Positions 9,979 to 20,655 of a stretch of 26,106 bases of DNA are shown here, piece after piece (position 1 is the stretch's first letter; the number at the start of each line of letters is the position of its first letter). The stretch spans positions 9,424 through 35,529 of the forward strand of contig CALSCP010001344.1 of NCBI GenBank assembly GCA_943704425.1, in the 5' to 3' direction. Made by a program: the position numbers and the translations under genes. The notes below the pieces were generated by a model. The model was not told the origin of the DNA and did no database searches. It saw only the letters and a program-made list of their open reading frames with translations. The stretch is from Ministeria vibrans ATCC 50519 (Eukaryota > Opisthokonta > Filasterea).

Positions 9979-12885
9979 ATGTCACAGGGTGAGGCAGAGC
10001 GGCTGGGTGCGGTGGTGAACAAGCGGCCGCCGCACGGACCCGACTTGGGAGTGTTTCTGCGGCCACAGCTCAAAACGATGCCTGCGCAGTGGAGCAACGC
10101 CGAATACTGCCTGCGCGCCGACCAGCTCAAGACGTGGTCGGAGCCATGGCTGTCGGCGGCTGTGTCGCGCGCCCCCGTGCTCATGGCGGCGCTGGATGCG
10201 CTCCACACGTCCATTGCGCGTCTGCAGTTTATCTCCAACAGCGTCTTCAAGGGCCCCCTGCCCAACGACCTTGTCGAGGTGGGCACTGGGGCAGACGCCA
10301 AGGCCAAGCGCGTCCTTGTCACCGCCGGCGACACCGTTCTCGCTCTCTTTGCGCATCTGGGTCGAATCGACGTTATGACTGAGCTGCTCGAACGAATCCG
10401 CCTTGAAAAGGACCCTCACAAGCCGGAAACACAGCGCGCGTACGAGGCGGAGGAGCTGCAGACGAAGCTGCGCGACGAGTACTGTCGTCACGAGCTGCTG
10501 CGCATCGGTGCTGAGCGCGGCGAGGTTGTCTCCTGGGACGACAAGGCACGACTGCCCGCCGTCAAGCGCCTGCACGAGGAACGCGAGCGAATGCTCAAGG
10601 CGTCGCAGTCGCTCGATCCCGTAAACAAGGCCAACGACGAGGGTATTACGCCACTTGAGATTGCCATCGCAAATGGTCACTGGGCTCTCATGAAGCTGCT
10701 GGTGCAGCACGACGCCATTATTACGCCGCGCGCTTTTAGTCTCATTGCCGCACACAAATCCCCCGAACCCATCTCATTCCTGGAGCAACAGCCCGGCACT
10801 CCGCACGACTTGGCGGCACCCATTGCGTGCCTTGACCATGAGGTCACGGCGCTTCATCTGGCCTGTCGCGATGCGCCCCTTCAAACATTCATTGACATTC
10901 TCAACTATGCCATGGAACGCGCACGCACTAAAGACCTCGCGCCGCTCTTCACCGTTGTCGACGATGCTGGCGAGACCCCCTGGGACTACGCTGCGTCGGC
11001 CGGGCGGCTTGACCTGTTGCGCCACATGGTCGAAGACCGTGGTATCTCCCTCAAAAACACGTCGCACCTCTTCCACTACGCCTGTCGCGATGCCGCCGCC
11101 CTGCCCCATATCAAGGAGCTTCTTACATTTCTCTATGAGCAGCAAGTGGGTGTGTATACCACGGACCGCGCCGGCAAGACTGCCTTGCACTACTTGGCCG
11201 CCAGCGACGCACATTTGCCGCTGCTCACCTGGCTGTTCGAGATGCTGTGTCCGCCTTCCGTCGATATCGCGACGCAGGCGGGCGTCACGTTGTTGCATAC
11301 AGCGTGCACAGCAGGCGCCCACGAGACGGCTTTGTACTTGCTGCAGCACGGTGCCGATGCGCATTGTGTGAGCGAGATTGAGCGACTGGCGTCTATTCAT
11401 TATGCCGCCCGCGGTGGCTGTGTACCGATCGTGACCGCGCTGGTCAACGACTACGACTGCAACCCGCTTCTTGCCTTCCCGCCTCACATGCGCTCGCCCG
11501 TGCACTATGCAGCCGAGGCAGCCCACGTCGATGTGGTCAGCGAGCTCTTTCGGTTAGTCACACACCAGTTTGCGGACGAGAACGAGGAGGCAGTGCTCGA
11601 CACTCTGCGCAACGATACCTCACCGCCCTCGACGACGCCCACCTATGACTCGAGCGTGCCGTACGATGCAGAAACGGATAGAATGGAGCGCCTCGTCAAC
11701 AAAAAACGGCTGCTTGAACGACAGATTGCGCTGCACGGCGGACGCAGACACTATGCCCTTTTGGTAGGTCTGCATCTCGCGTGCAAGCCCGACGGTGCTC
11801 GTCCCCTCCACTTGGCCGTGCGTGCTGCCGCCGACCGTGTTGTCGAGTGTCTTCTCGAGCTGGGCGCCGCCGCACAGGGTCCACTGGCCAAGGTGCTCTC
11901 GCGCAACACCACTCCGCTACTCGAGGCGTGTCAACTTTCGCCGTCCAAGCAGGGGGCATTGCGCACCGCAATCGTGCTTCTCGACCATTGCGGTGCAGGC
12001 TGTGTCAACGAGCCCATGGGCCCCGACAGACGCACCCCGCTCTGGCTGGCCGCGAGCGTTGGTCACGCGGCGCTTGTTGAAGAGCTGCTGGTGCGACGCC
12101 AGGCCAAGCCCGAACAGTGCGACCGCGGTGGTAAAACGCCCTTGATGGCAGCCATCTTTCATGCGCCGCGTGAGCTTGTGTGCGACACCGTGCGCACCCT
12201 GTTGAACCACGGTGCCAGTGCCGTGACGCCTACCAAACAGCCACCCTTGACGCCCCTTGCTGCCGCCGCCAAGCTTGCACATCCCGAGCTCGTGCGTCTT
12301 TTGCTTGACCATGCCGCTGCGCACAACCTCCCTGACTTGCTTAACACCTCCTGTCATCGTGGCTGCACTCCGCTACACCTGGCCATTTTCGACCCGGACG
12401 AAGAGATGCCGCGCCTCGAGCGCTTTCGCAAACCCGGCTTTGACGAGGATGCGCTCGAGCGAGACCATCGCGATCGCGAGCTGTGCGTGCGCTATTTGCT
12501 TGAGGCAGGCGCCGAGCCCAACACGGTCGACGATGTTCACGGCGGGTCCGCACTGCAGCTCGCCATGATCCACGGTGGTGGCTCGCTCGTCGAGACTTTC
12601 TGTCGGCGAGCACAAGGGCTCACGCGCACTCATGTCTTGCACGTGCTTCAGCGCGTCGAGCAACTGGCTTCGCGCTACGACCCGCTCCCAAGCGCACAGG
12701 CACAGGCCATTGCGCGCGCCGCCTGCGACAGCCGTCGACGCACCTGTGGCGCCTGCCGCCTTTTTGATGCCAGCAACACCATGCTCCTCTGTGCCAATTG
12801 TGATCGCGAGAAATACTGCGACCAGGTCTGTCAGCGCGCTGATTGGAAGAGTCACAAGCCTGTTTGTAATAAGAAAAAGAAATGA
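9979..12885 (+). CDS. Ankyrin-repeat protein with C-terminal MYND zinc finger
   Basis: A single uninterrupted frame of 968 codons; the first Met follows an in-frame stop at 9901. Ankyrin repeats recognisable by TPLxxAxxxGH/HxxLVxxLL patterns run from about residue 215 to 900 (e.g. GITPLEIAIANGHWALMKLL, GKTALHYLAASD, ARPLHLAVRAAADRVVECLL, RTPLWLAASVGHAALVEELL, CTPLHLAIFD). The last 46 residues are a complete MYND zinc finger: C923, C926, C938, C941, C947, C951, H959 and C963. Ankyrin stacks and MYND fingers both bind proteins, so it is likely an adaptor. The gene is GC-rich and intron-less, unlike most neighbours; with a strong codon bias this could mean retroposition or simply intron loss. 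The exact biological partner is unknown. Confidence 0.93.
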   Translation: MSQGEAERLGAVVNKRPPHGPDLGVFLRPQLKTMPAQWSNAEYCLRADQLKTWSEPWLSAAVSRAPVLMAALDALHTSIARLQFISNSVFKGPLPNDLVEVGTGADAKAKRVLVTAGDTVLALFAHLGRIDVMTELLERIRLEKDPHKPETQRAYEAEELQTKLRDEYCRHELLRIGAERGEVVSWDDKARLPAVKRLHEERERMLKASQSLDPVNKANDEGITPLEIAIANGHWALMKLLVQHDAIITPRAFSLIAAHKSPEPISFLEQQPGTPHDLAAPIACLDHEVTALHLACRDAPLQTFIDILNYAMERARTKDLAPLFTVVDDAGETPWDYAASAGRLDLLRHMVEDRGISLKNTSHLFHYACRDAAALPHIKELLTFLYEQQVGVYTTDRAGKTALHYLAASDAHLPLLTWLFEMLCPPSVDIATQAGVTLLHTACTAGAHETALYLLQHGADAHCVSEIERLASIHYAARGGCVPIVTALVNDYDCNPLLAFPPHMRSPVHYAAEAAHVDVVSELFRLVTHQFADENEEAVLDTLRNDTSPPSTTPTYDSSVPYDAETDRMERLVNKKRLLERQIALHGGRRHYALLVGLHLACKPDGARPLHLAVRAAADRVVECLLELGAAAQGPLAKVLSRNTTPLLEACQLSPSKQGALRTAIVLLDHCGAGCVNEPMGPDRRTPLWLAASVGHAALVEELLVRRQAKPEQCDRGGKTPLMAAIFHAPRELVCDTVRTLLNHGASAVTPTKQPPLTPLAAAAKLAHPELVRLLLDHAAAHNLPDLLNTSCHRGCTPLHLAIFDPDEEMPRLERFRKPGFDEDALERDHRDRELCVRYLLEAGAEPNTVDDVHGGSALQLAMIHGGGSLVETFCRRAQGLTRTHVLHVLQRVEQLASRYDPLPSAQAQAIARAACDSRRRTCGACRLFDASNTMLLCANCDREKYCDQVCQRADWKSHKPVCNKKKK

Positions 12886-13667
12886 GTGTCATTTTTTTGG
12901 TATGTCCTTTGAAATGTATCTTTCAAGTGACTGTTCATTCGTTCACGAAATTGTGCCTAGCTAGCCTTTTAAAATTAAACTTTCAGGTGACTTTCATTGA
13001 ATTGATACGGCAGTTTTGTAATATCGTCTGAGAATCGTATTTATAAGGTTACCTGAAAGTTTTTTTTTTTTTTAAGAAAACAAAGCCAAAATACGGCTCC
13101 CAGTCTTGAGTACAACACTGCCTATCACTAGCAGCCTTGCTGACGCCACTTTGATTGAACTTTCAAGCAACTTTCACTTTTGAATTCTCTTCGAATTCCC
13201 TTTTCAGCGAAGCTTCCGGACGGTAAATACTTATTTTCGCCGTATGTAATATGTAGGTGAAAGAACAATTTACTTCATACTTCGCATGATATCAAGTATT
13301 CCAAATGTAAATAGTCAGGTACATTTTACACGGCGAAATTTATTACATACTTAAATTTAATAAACGGCTTAATTGCCCATTCTTGAAATTCTTATACTTG
13401 CTTTATTTTTATTTTTTTCTTCTGTGTAAATGTAGAACAGGCTGGTGATGAGAGTAAAACAAACTGGTGTAAGTGAAATAATGCAGTAGCACACGAGCTG
13501 GCGAGGAAAGATGTGTCAGAGATGGATATGAGAGGAGTCGTGCAAATGTATCACGTTTACAAAGAGGCCCGTCTTGGCTCCTGTATGTGTGAAGCGGCCA
13601 CTTCGGATGGAAGCATTTGCCCTAGTGGGACTTCCAAAAAGAACCAAAAAACAAGGAGACGGGGGGG

Positions 13668-13764
13668 TTTTTTTTTTTGAAAACCTAGGATGAAAGCTTC
13701 ATTGTACAAGACAATCTGATTAGCCCTCCGAAGCGGCTGCTCCAGCCCCATGGGCCGAACGGTA
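13668..13764. repeat. Direct repeat copy 1
   Basis: A T-run followed by CTAGGATGAAAGCTTCATTG, then ACAAGACAATCT, CCCTCCGAAGCGGCTGCTCC and CCCATGGGCCGAACGG. The same order of segments recurs at 13871-13969. Copy 1 has six extra bases (GATTAG-like) after ACAATCT. Confidence 0.85.
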
Positions 13765-13870
13765 ATCAGAACGAGACTTGTATGCGCTCAAAAAGGTGCA
13801 CCCAGGCAAGCACACCTCCGAGCCCAGAAGGAGACGGTTTGCAGTGCCAACAGTGTTGGGACTGCTCAAG

Positions 13871-13969
13871 TTTTTTTTGAAAAACTAGGATGAAAGCTTC
13901 ATTGTACAAGACAATCTAGCCCTCCGAAGCGGCTGCTCCATCCCCATGGGCCGAACGGGACTACTCAAG
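13871..13969. repeat. Direct repeat copy 2
   Basis: Near-identical to 13668-13764 (a few substitutions and one small indel). It is bracketed by GGGACTGCTCAAG (13858-13870) and GGGACTACTCAAG (13968-13980), so the copy is flanked by a 13-bp near-perfect direct repeat, as a duplication or insertion would leave. Confidence 0.85.
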
Positions 13970-14516
13970 TGCAAGGAAGTGGACATTAGGAGGGACTATG
14001 GCACAACTACGACAGTTAATGACCAGTAGATTATGCACGGGATGCGATGATGGCTTGGCGGAGACTAGAGAGTCCCTAGAGAGTCCCGAGAGAGAAGGGA
14101 CTTGGGAGTACGGACGAATGCTACGATGAAGGGGCGCTGAAGTCAGTGAAGTGAGCACAGAGTAATAGGGTTGGCGCATGGACGAAGGAGATGGACAGGG
14201 GACGAACTGGCGAGGGCAATCTCCGGGCAATCAGTGTCCAATCGAAGTTCAATCGGAGTTCAATCAGTGCTCAATCGGCAGTGCTGCGGAAGAGGCTGAA
14301 GAAGACGACGAAGGAGGCGGTGAAGAGTACCCAAGAGTTAAGAGTGATACGAGAACCATGTCAAGAGGAGCAATGATACTCATACAGATTTATACGGAGT
14401 TCCAGTCCGTCAAAGCAGGATGTTGATCGACGGAATATTGTTAAATACTTAAATTAGTGTGTTTACAGGTTTCTCGCACACCCTCCTCATTCAAGGGACT
14501 GCACTACAAGTATACA

Positions 14517-15054
<538 letters not shown>

Positions 15055-15085
15055 ACAAGAAGGAATATATGTACTGTATTATATG

Positions 15086-15722
15086 CTAAGGGTCAGCCAG
15101 AGATGAGAGTTCAACGCGCGGAAGGGTCTTTGCACGGTCAAGAGAGGCAGTGCGTTCCTGGAGGACATTGAGAAAGGAAGGGTGGTCCTTGCCGACAGCA
15201 GCCTCACAGAAGCGCTCGAGTTGCTCCCAGTGCAGAGTGGACTCGGCCTGTTGGCTGAGAGAGAAGAGTTATGAGTGTGCATGAACAAGGGGAGGCGAAG
15301 GAACATTCTATTTCAACTTGTGTGCACGATGCAAAGCGATGAATGCGCCCGTACACACCACAATAAAACATCATGTCTCGTCTTGCTCTCGCACCGTCTC
15401 TCTCGATCTCTATCTCTCTCCGTTTGATCAACATACCCTAAACGCGAGTACAATTCTGCAATGTCGCGTTTTGTTGCCATCCATTCGTTGATCCGTCGGT
15501 GTTTCTCCCACAGGATCAGTGCTAAATAAAGTTCATACAGAGGGTCAAAAAATTACCCTCTCTCTTAATTTCACTACCTTTGTTATAATATTCAATGGCC
15601 TTTTTGGTTCGTTTCGTCTCACGATACAACAAACCCAAATTATGGTATACCTGTCACCAACAGCAACTAGCGTCAAGAAAAACAAGAACACCAAACACAC
15701 AGAGACACAGAAACACAGAAAC

Positions 15723-15815
<93 letters not shown>

Positions 15816-16760
15816 AGAGAAACAAAGTGATAGAGAGAGAGAAACAAAGTGATAGAGAGAGAGAAACAAAGTGATAGAGAGAGAGAAACAAAGTGATAGA
15901 GAGAGAGAAACAAAGTGATAGAGAGAGAGAAACAAAGTGATAGAGAGAGAGAAACAAAGTGATAGAGAGAGAGAGAGAGAAACAAAGTGATAGAGAGAGA
16001 GAGAGATCACACGCAGATACACACACACATGTACGCAAACAGACAAACATACAGACACACACACAAACGGGGACGTACGTGAGCAACGTCGTAGTGATCT
16101 CTGCCGAGTTGTTTGACACGCTGAACCAGTGCCCCTACAAATTTGCTCTCGGCCTCGTCGTAGCGCCCCATGGGGCAGAGAAACAGGCCCATGTTCACTG
16201 CTGCAGCACAGACATGGAGATCTTCGGGACCGTAGATCTCCAGAACGATCGAATGTGCAATGGTGCCCAAATCTAATGCTTTCTGTCGCACGTCCAACGG
16301 TCGTTCAGCGCCGCAGATACATCTCCCGACTTACCTGACACTGGTCACTCTGAAAGTACAGCATGGCGGTTCTCGTGGCCCACTGCACGTCGCGACAGAC
16401 AAAGCAGGATGAGCGTGGCAGACACAGACGAAAGTGTCACGCCGTCTTCTTTTTTTCTCGGGGTTCATTGTCACCTTCGCAAACTCACGACTGGTCTCGC
16501 CAAAGGCCTCTGCCACCTTAGCCCGCTGGCGGTTGAGCACAGCGTCCATCTACGGAAGGCGGTGCGCCGCGCAGGTGCGTGCAGGCGATGAGCGACGGCG
16601 ATGCGCGACTGGGCCCTACCGTCGCAATGTCCTTCTGTTGTACGGCCGCTGAGAGCATTTTGATGTCGTTGATCGTCTCCTCGTCCATGATGGGCTGTCC
16701 TACGCCATCGTCGGAGCTGCCGGCGAGGTCCGTGGCCGGCGGGTTCTCAGATGTGGACAT
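15086..16760 (-). CDS. TPR-repeat protein, kinesin-light-chain-like repeats
   Basis: Seven exons (- strand: 16760-16620, 16549-16475, 16382-16335, 16282-16079, 15650-15578, 15521-15437, 15254-15086) join in phase to 264 aa. The middle consists of TPR units of the 42-residue KLC type: AHSIVLEIYGPEDLHVCAA followed by NMGLFLCPMGRYDEAESKF, then QLGRDHYDVAHVYHNLGLLY and ETKRTKKAIEYYNKALILWE, and finally AVGKDHPSFLNVLQE. The acidic N-terminus (about 45 residues) is not similar to anything I recognise. TPRs bind peptides or proteins; the partner is not evident. Intron 4 (15651-16078, 428 nt) is almost entirely a CT/GA microsatellite and minisatellite. The gene is divergent from the kinesin gene with only 118 bp between start codons; a functional link is possible but unproven. 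Confidence 0.85.
15725..15820. repeat. (GA)n microsatellite in TPR gene intron 4
   Basis: About 95 bp of almost pure GA on the + strand (CT on the coding strand), broken only by GAAAGA and GAAGA. Frames read through it as Arg-Glu or Ser-Leu repeats are artefacts. Confidence 0.97.
15821..16006. repeat. 22-bp minisatellite, 8 units
   Basis: The core AACAAAGTGATAG recurs at 15821, 15843, 15865, 15887, 15909, 15931, 15953 and 15981, separated by GA runs. Spacing is exactly 22 bp for the first seven and 28 bp for the last. The array lies in intron 4 of the TPR gene. The same core appears at 23.2 kb. Confidence 0.95.
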
Positions 16761-16878
16761 GAGAGAAAAATTTATAATATTTTGACTTATTCACATTTCA
16801 CGAATTGTGTGATTCAACCCTCTTACATGAGACATCACTTACAATCATTTTTATTAATATTACAAGTAGACGTTTATC
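16761..16878. promoter_or_regulatory. 118-bp bidirectional promoter, TPR and kinesin genes
   Basis: Only 118 bp of AT-rich sequence separate the two divergent ATGs, so both core promoters and 5' UTRs must fit here. No defined motif is called. If the kinesin start is further downstream the region would be slightly longer. Confidence 0.5.
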
Positions 16879-19489
16879 ATGATCAAACGATCCACATGGC
16901 AATCTCGGGCCACCGGTACGACAGTAAAGCGACACAATCGCTTGTAATTGTTCGGTTTTCCTTCGGTTTCTTTCAGAGGTTGAAAACGACGAGAACGACA
17001 GCCGAACCAAGCCGATAGCGCCGTCCCAACGGGCCGTACGTGTTGCTGTCCGCATCCGGCCTCCGTTTGAATCAGAATTGGCAACGGTACAAATCGGTTC
17101 ATTTTTGAATTTTGTACTTATGAATCTGACGCTCTACAGGGCACTTACGAGGATGTCGTGCACGTGTCACCCAACCAGAGGTAAGACAAAGCACCAAGGA
17201 TGGATTTCCTGCCGCGAATGTGTCCTCTTGGGCTGTACATTGGTCAGCGGTTTTCATTTGGGGTTTGACAATTATTGAGTTGGTTTAAAGGGACTTTCAA
17301 GTGATCTTTCATTGAGACAAGTTAAAATGATTGCGACTGAGTGCTCTCTCATCCATCCCCACTGTAGAAAGGTTGTCGTCTCGTACGCGGACCACAGCGA
17401 AGAGTTTGCGTTTGATCAAAACTTTGGCCCGGAGACGACACAGGAGGAGGTGTACAACGACATTGCCGCTCCCTTGGTCGAGCAGGTTCTCAACGGCCGC
17501 AGCTGCACCGTCATGGCATATGGCCAAACAGGCACAGGAAAGGTGAGAGAAATAAGTGAAAAACCGTCGTCTACTCTTCCGTTAAAAGCAAAGTGTGGAA
17601 CCTGGGGGTGTAGACACACACAATGGGCCTTCTGACACGTCTCGCGCCCGACCCGTCTCCTGCCGATGGAATTGTGTCGCGTGCCCTCCACCACATCTTT
17701 CGATCTCGTCGTACTACTACTGCACCTCAGCGCGTAGCGCTCACCTTCACTCAGCTGTACTGTGATCAGCTGTTCAATCTGCTTAATCCCAACTGTACCG
17801 GTTCGCTGGTGATTCGTGAAGATCCAAAAAGAGGGTTTTACATTGACGGATTGGGTACGAAGAGAGTGATGATATTGATATAGATGAATTTAAATTCATT
17901 CACAACGCACCACCATTATAGTTATGACACAATTTTGTTCACGCAAGTACTCAATTGACACGCATTTTTACACTTTTACCCACTTCTAGTCACACACCTT
18001 AAGATGAAAAAATAGACTCAAAACTTACTATCATACGACACAATTTTGTTCACACAAATACTCAATTGACCTCCAACATACTCCGACACACATTTTTACA
18101 CTTATACTCACTTTCAGGCACACATTTAAAAAAACTTTTTTTTACCCCTTTGCAGAAGAACAAGAAGTTGGAAGTGTGGCGGAAGCGATTGAAGTGGTCA
18201 ACTATGGCCTGGAACAACGGTACATGGCGAGCACACGACGGAACGTGACGAGCAGTCGAAGTCACTGCACATTGACTGTGACGGTGTTTGAAGGGGACGC
18301 GGATATGGGGCGGAAGTTGACGCTGATTGATTTGGCCGGGAGCGAGCGTGTGGCGGTGTCGCGCAGCAGTGGAGTGCGGTTGGACGAGGCCAAGGCGATT
18401 AATAAGAGTCTGTCGTTCCTGGGGAATGTGGTGCGGGCATTGGCACAAGGAAAGACGGGCGGCAGCAGCGAGTCGACGTACGTGAGCTATCGGAGCAGTA
18501 AGCTGACGACGTTGCTGCACGAGACGCTTGCAGGTGGTGCTGGAGTGGGACTGGTTGCCACTGTGGACATGGGTCGGAGCAACCGCAGCGAGACACTGTC
18601 GACGTTGGCGTTTGCACGACGATGTATGGCGGTGCAGGTGCAGTATACAATTGGAAAGGGACAGGGAAGGAGGAAGAAGAGGACAGGGGAGGAAGGAGGG
18701 GAGGAGGGGGATGGGGAGGAGGAGTGGGAGCGCAGGATGGCCGAGCAGGCGCAGGTGCATGCTGTGCGCGAGCAAAAGCTGGTGGAATTTTATGAGCAGA
18801 CAATTCAGGAGATGGAAGAGCGACTTAAGAGCGCACAGGAAAGACGAAGAGAAGAAGAGGAGGAAAGAGAAGAAGCGGGCATGAGCGCGTCAGTGGCGCA
18901 GTATAAGGCGGATGAGGAGAGGATTGCGCGTGAAATGAGCAGCGCGCCCCTCAATGTGCCCACGACTGTCACGACAAGCACACCAAGACCCGTCATGGCC
19001 TACACGTACAAACTACTGGCGGATCTCCGGACGCGCACTCTGGCGCCCATTGAGACGAGTCTTGCACGCGAACAGTCGCTCTGTGCGGCCCATGGCATTG
19101 CACCGGTGCTCGACGCGCAGTCCCTGCCCACCGACGCAGTCCTTCCGCCTCTCGACACCCTTGACACGGACGCATCGTTGCTATCGGCACTCCGTACTGC
19201 ACACGGCCACGTGGCTGCCAACACCCACTTGATTGCGCGCGTGTGGGAACGCAAAGACGCACGCATTGCGTCTCTGGCTCAGGCTCTCAGCGATCTTCAA
19301 CAACAACAACAAGAGTCCTCGTCGCCCGCCGTGGTCGCCGTCGCCCGCACCTCGCCCTGGCCTCAAGGTGTGCCCCAGCAACCGCTTGAGTGCACCACTT
19401 TGTCCTCACGTGTGGCGGCGGCTTCCATGTCAGGTGTGTCCGCGCGCGACCGAGTTCGGATGCTTCTTGACGAGTCCTCAGCAGTGTGA
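16879..19489 (+). CDS. Kinesin motor protein, N-terminal motor
   Basis: Six exons (16879-16915, 16977-17086, 17140-17180, 17368-17542, 17614-17854, 18156-19489) give about 645 aa. Kinesins hydrolyse ATP to move along microtubules. Motor landmarks: VRVAVRIRPPFES near residue 30, P-loop AYGQTGTGKTHTMG (GQTGTGK ends at exon 4, Thr122 starts exon 5), switch I NVTSSRSH at 231-238, switch II LIDLAGSE at 260-265, NKSLSFLGNVVRALA and YRSSKLTTLLHETLAGG. The motor ends near residue 363. It is followed by a Glu/Arg-rich predicted coiled coil (about 395-455) and a tail of about 190 residues without a recognised domain. The subfamily is not clear. Exon 1 (MIKRSTWQSRAT) is the least certain part, chosen because it supplies the required phase. 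A Gly/Glu/Arg-rich loop (about 367-385) follows the motor. Confidence 0.92.
17926..18126. repeat. Imperfect tandem duplication inside kinesin intron 5
   Basis: GACACAATTTTGTTCAC, TACTCAATTGAC and CATTTTTACACTT occur in the same order at 17926-17998 and again at 18037-18126. The intron (17855-18155) thus appears lengthened by an internal duplication of about 110 bp; both copies end close to an acceptor-like TTCTAG or TTTCAG. Confidence 0.8.
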
Positions 19490-19948
19490 TGAATACAGTT
19501 AATTTCTTAACAATGCAGTCAGTCACTTCTCTAGTGGGAACGAGTATCATCGACGGGTTGGGACAACGCTCGGCGGGGTTTGCATTGACGCCATGGTAAC
19601 CCAATGAGGCTATTGGTGTCCCGTTCACCGGTCGCCGGCGCACGTGAAGCGCCTCAGGGGCTTCATGCTGCCACTGCCGGCGTTGCGTGCTCTCGGTGTG
19701 TGTGTGTGTCTTTTCGAATATCTCGAATTCTTTGTGCGCTTGCTGCAAGAGCGTATTAGTGGGTCTATGGATGTTTCATCTTCTTGGGGCTAGCCTATGG
19801 CGGAAGCATTGTATTATTTTTCATTGCATTAACTCTTCTTCTCGAGTAAACTTTACTGCATTTCTTCCCATCCTCCAAATGGGCTTATTCAGCTCCAGTC
19901 TCGACATTTTTTTAACTTTGATTATCACCAATCAATACCACTGTACAG
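19490..19948. other. Intergenic region between kinesin and AP-5 sigma-like genes
   Basis: 459 bp, holding a frameshifted gene fragment (listed separately) and a TG run near 19695-19710. The 3' end of kinesin and the promoter of the next gene must be here. No other feature is supportable. Confidence 0.4.
19533..19600 (+). pseudogene. Frameshifted partial copy of the gene at 21.4 kb
   Basis: About 68 bp align with 21428-21497 in the coding region of the unrecognised gene at 21362-22962. Shared stretches include AACGAGTA.CATCGACG, CAACGCTCGGCGGG and GCCATGG. The copy has one extra base (GGGACAACG against GGGCAACG), which breaks the frame, and TGG TAA gives a stop straight after the conserved Pro-Trp. 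It is therefore most likely a relic of a local duplication. Similarity beyond 19600 is too weak to call. Confidence 0.6.
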
Positions 19949-20545
19949 ATGAGCTCGGCATTGGGCTTTGTCGTGCACGGAATCGACTCGGGGTGTGTGT
20001 TTTTCGCCCATTTCTACGATGTGTGTGGCGACGAGCGGGCCAGTGCAGAGGGCGTCCGACGCGGCCGGCACCAGGCGCAGGCCGACCTCGCCGCCATGTC
20101 TGTTCGCGCCGACGTGGTGATGCGGCGTGGTTCGCCGGGCGGCCTCGCCGCTGGAACGTCTGGCGGGGCGTCAGGCGACGATGAAATATTCGGCAACGTT
20201 CCGATTGATCGTGGCGTTCTGTCGCTCCCCGCCGGCGGCCCGTTCACCGTGCGGACCGTCGCTGTGTGGCAGGTGGTGGGCAAGTGTGGTCTTACCCTGC
20301 TGTGCGGCCCCGGCGCCAACCGGCTGCTCGCGAGCGACGTAGTGGCGCATGCCGCTTCGCTGCTCGCCAGTGTGTCGTCGCCCAGGCTGTGGGATCAGCC
20401 TGCCGACACCCTCCTGCGACCCGAAGACGTCGCTGCCGTGCTTCACCATCTCATGCCGTCGGGAACAATGCTCCTCCTCAACGCGCGCCTGATCAAGACA
20501 GCGAGGAAAGCGCTCGTCGCCCAAATGGCCCAAGAGAAGAGATGA
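19949..20545 (+). CDS. AP-5 complex sigma-like subunit (AP5S1-like)
   Basis: A single exon of 198 codons. The order of features resembles the sigma subunit of the AP-5 adaptor complex: a short hydrophobic start (ALGFVVHGI), a cysteine-containing CVFFAHFYDVCG, a variable hydrophilic middle, a hydrophobic strand (VAVWQVVGKCGLTLLC), an N-R-LLASD helix start, and the C-terminal VLHHLMPSGTMLLLNARLIK, which resembles the FLPHGQLLFLN region of animal AP5S1. The length is equal to animal AP5S1 (about 200 aa). AP-5 works with SPG11/SPG15 on late endosomes. The similarity is moderate and judged by eye, so another longin-like protein is possible. It is convergent with the acylphosphatase gene (110 bp between stops). 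Confidence 0.55.
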   Translation: MSSALGFVVHGIDSGCVFFAHFYDVCGDERASAEGVRRGRHQAQADLAAMSVRADVVMRRGSPGGLAAGTSGGASGDDEIFGNVPIDRGVLSLPAGGPFTVRTVAVWQVVGKCGLTLLCGPGANRLLASDVVAHAASLLASVSSPRLWDQPADTLLRPEDVAAVLHHLMPSGTMLLLNARLIKTARKALVAQMAQEKR

Positions 20546-20655
20546 GATGAGCACTAGGGGCCCCTTCGTTTTGATTGTGTATGTAATTTTGTCAAAGAAT
20601 GTAACAACAAAGCCCTTTATATATCATTATTATGTCGATGGTACAGCACCTGTTG

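Larger units (their letters stand above)
12886..14516. other. Gene-poor intergenic stretch with repeats
   Basis: About 1.6 kb without a supportable gene. The left part (12900-13440) is AT-rich and holds a CTTTCA-pair motif and an inverted copy of it. The middle (13668-13980) holds a direct duplication of about 95 bp. The right part (14070-14280) has short repeats, including GAGAGTCCC units and four copies of an 11-12 bp unit with core TCAATCG at about 14238-14277. Frames here (e.g. 14178-14426) lack family similarity, splice support and the GC pattern of the neighbours. Confidence 0.5.

Noticed and set aside
13200-13380. Possible terminal inverted repeats around TTCGCCGTATGTAATA and its reverse
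   Set aside because: The match between the two ends is short and interrupted (GTATGTAATA shared); without other copies it cannot be called a MITE.
14178-14426. Two overlapping frames of 60-80 codons in the gene-poor region
   Set aside because: Acidic, low-information sequences over short repeats, with no similarity, splice logic or matching codon use.
15545-16119. Long frames reading Ser-Leu or Arg-Glu repeats
   Set aside because: They are translations of the GA/CT microsatellite and the 22-bp minisatellite inside a TPR gene intron, open only because the repeat has no stops.
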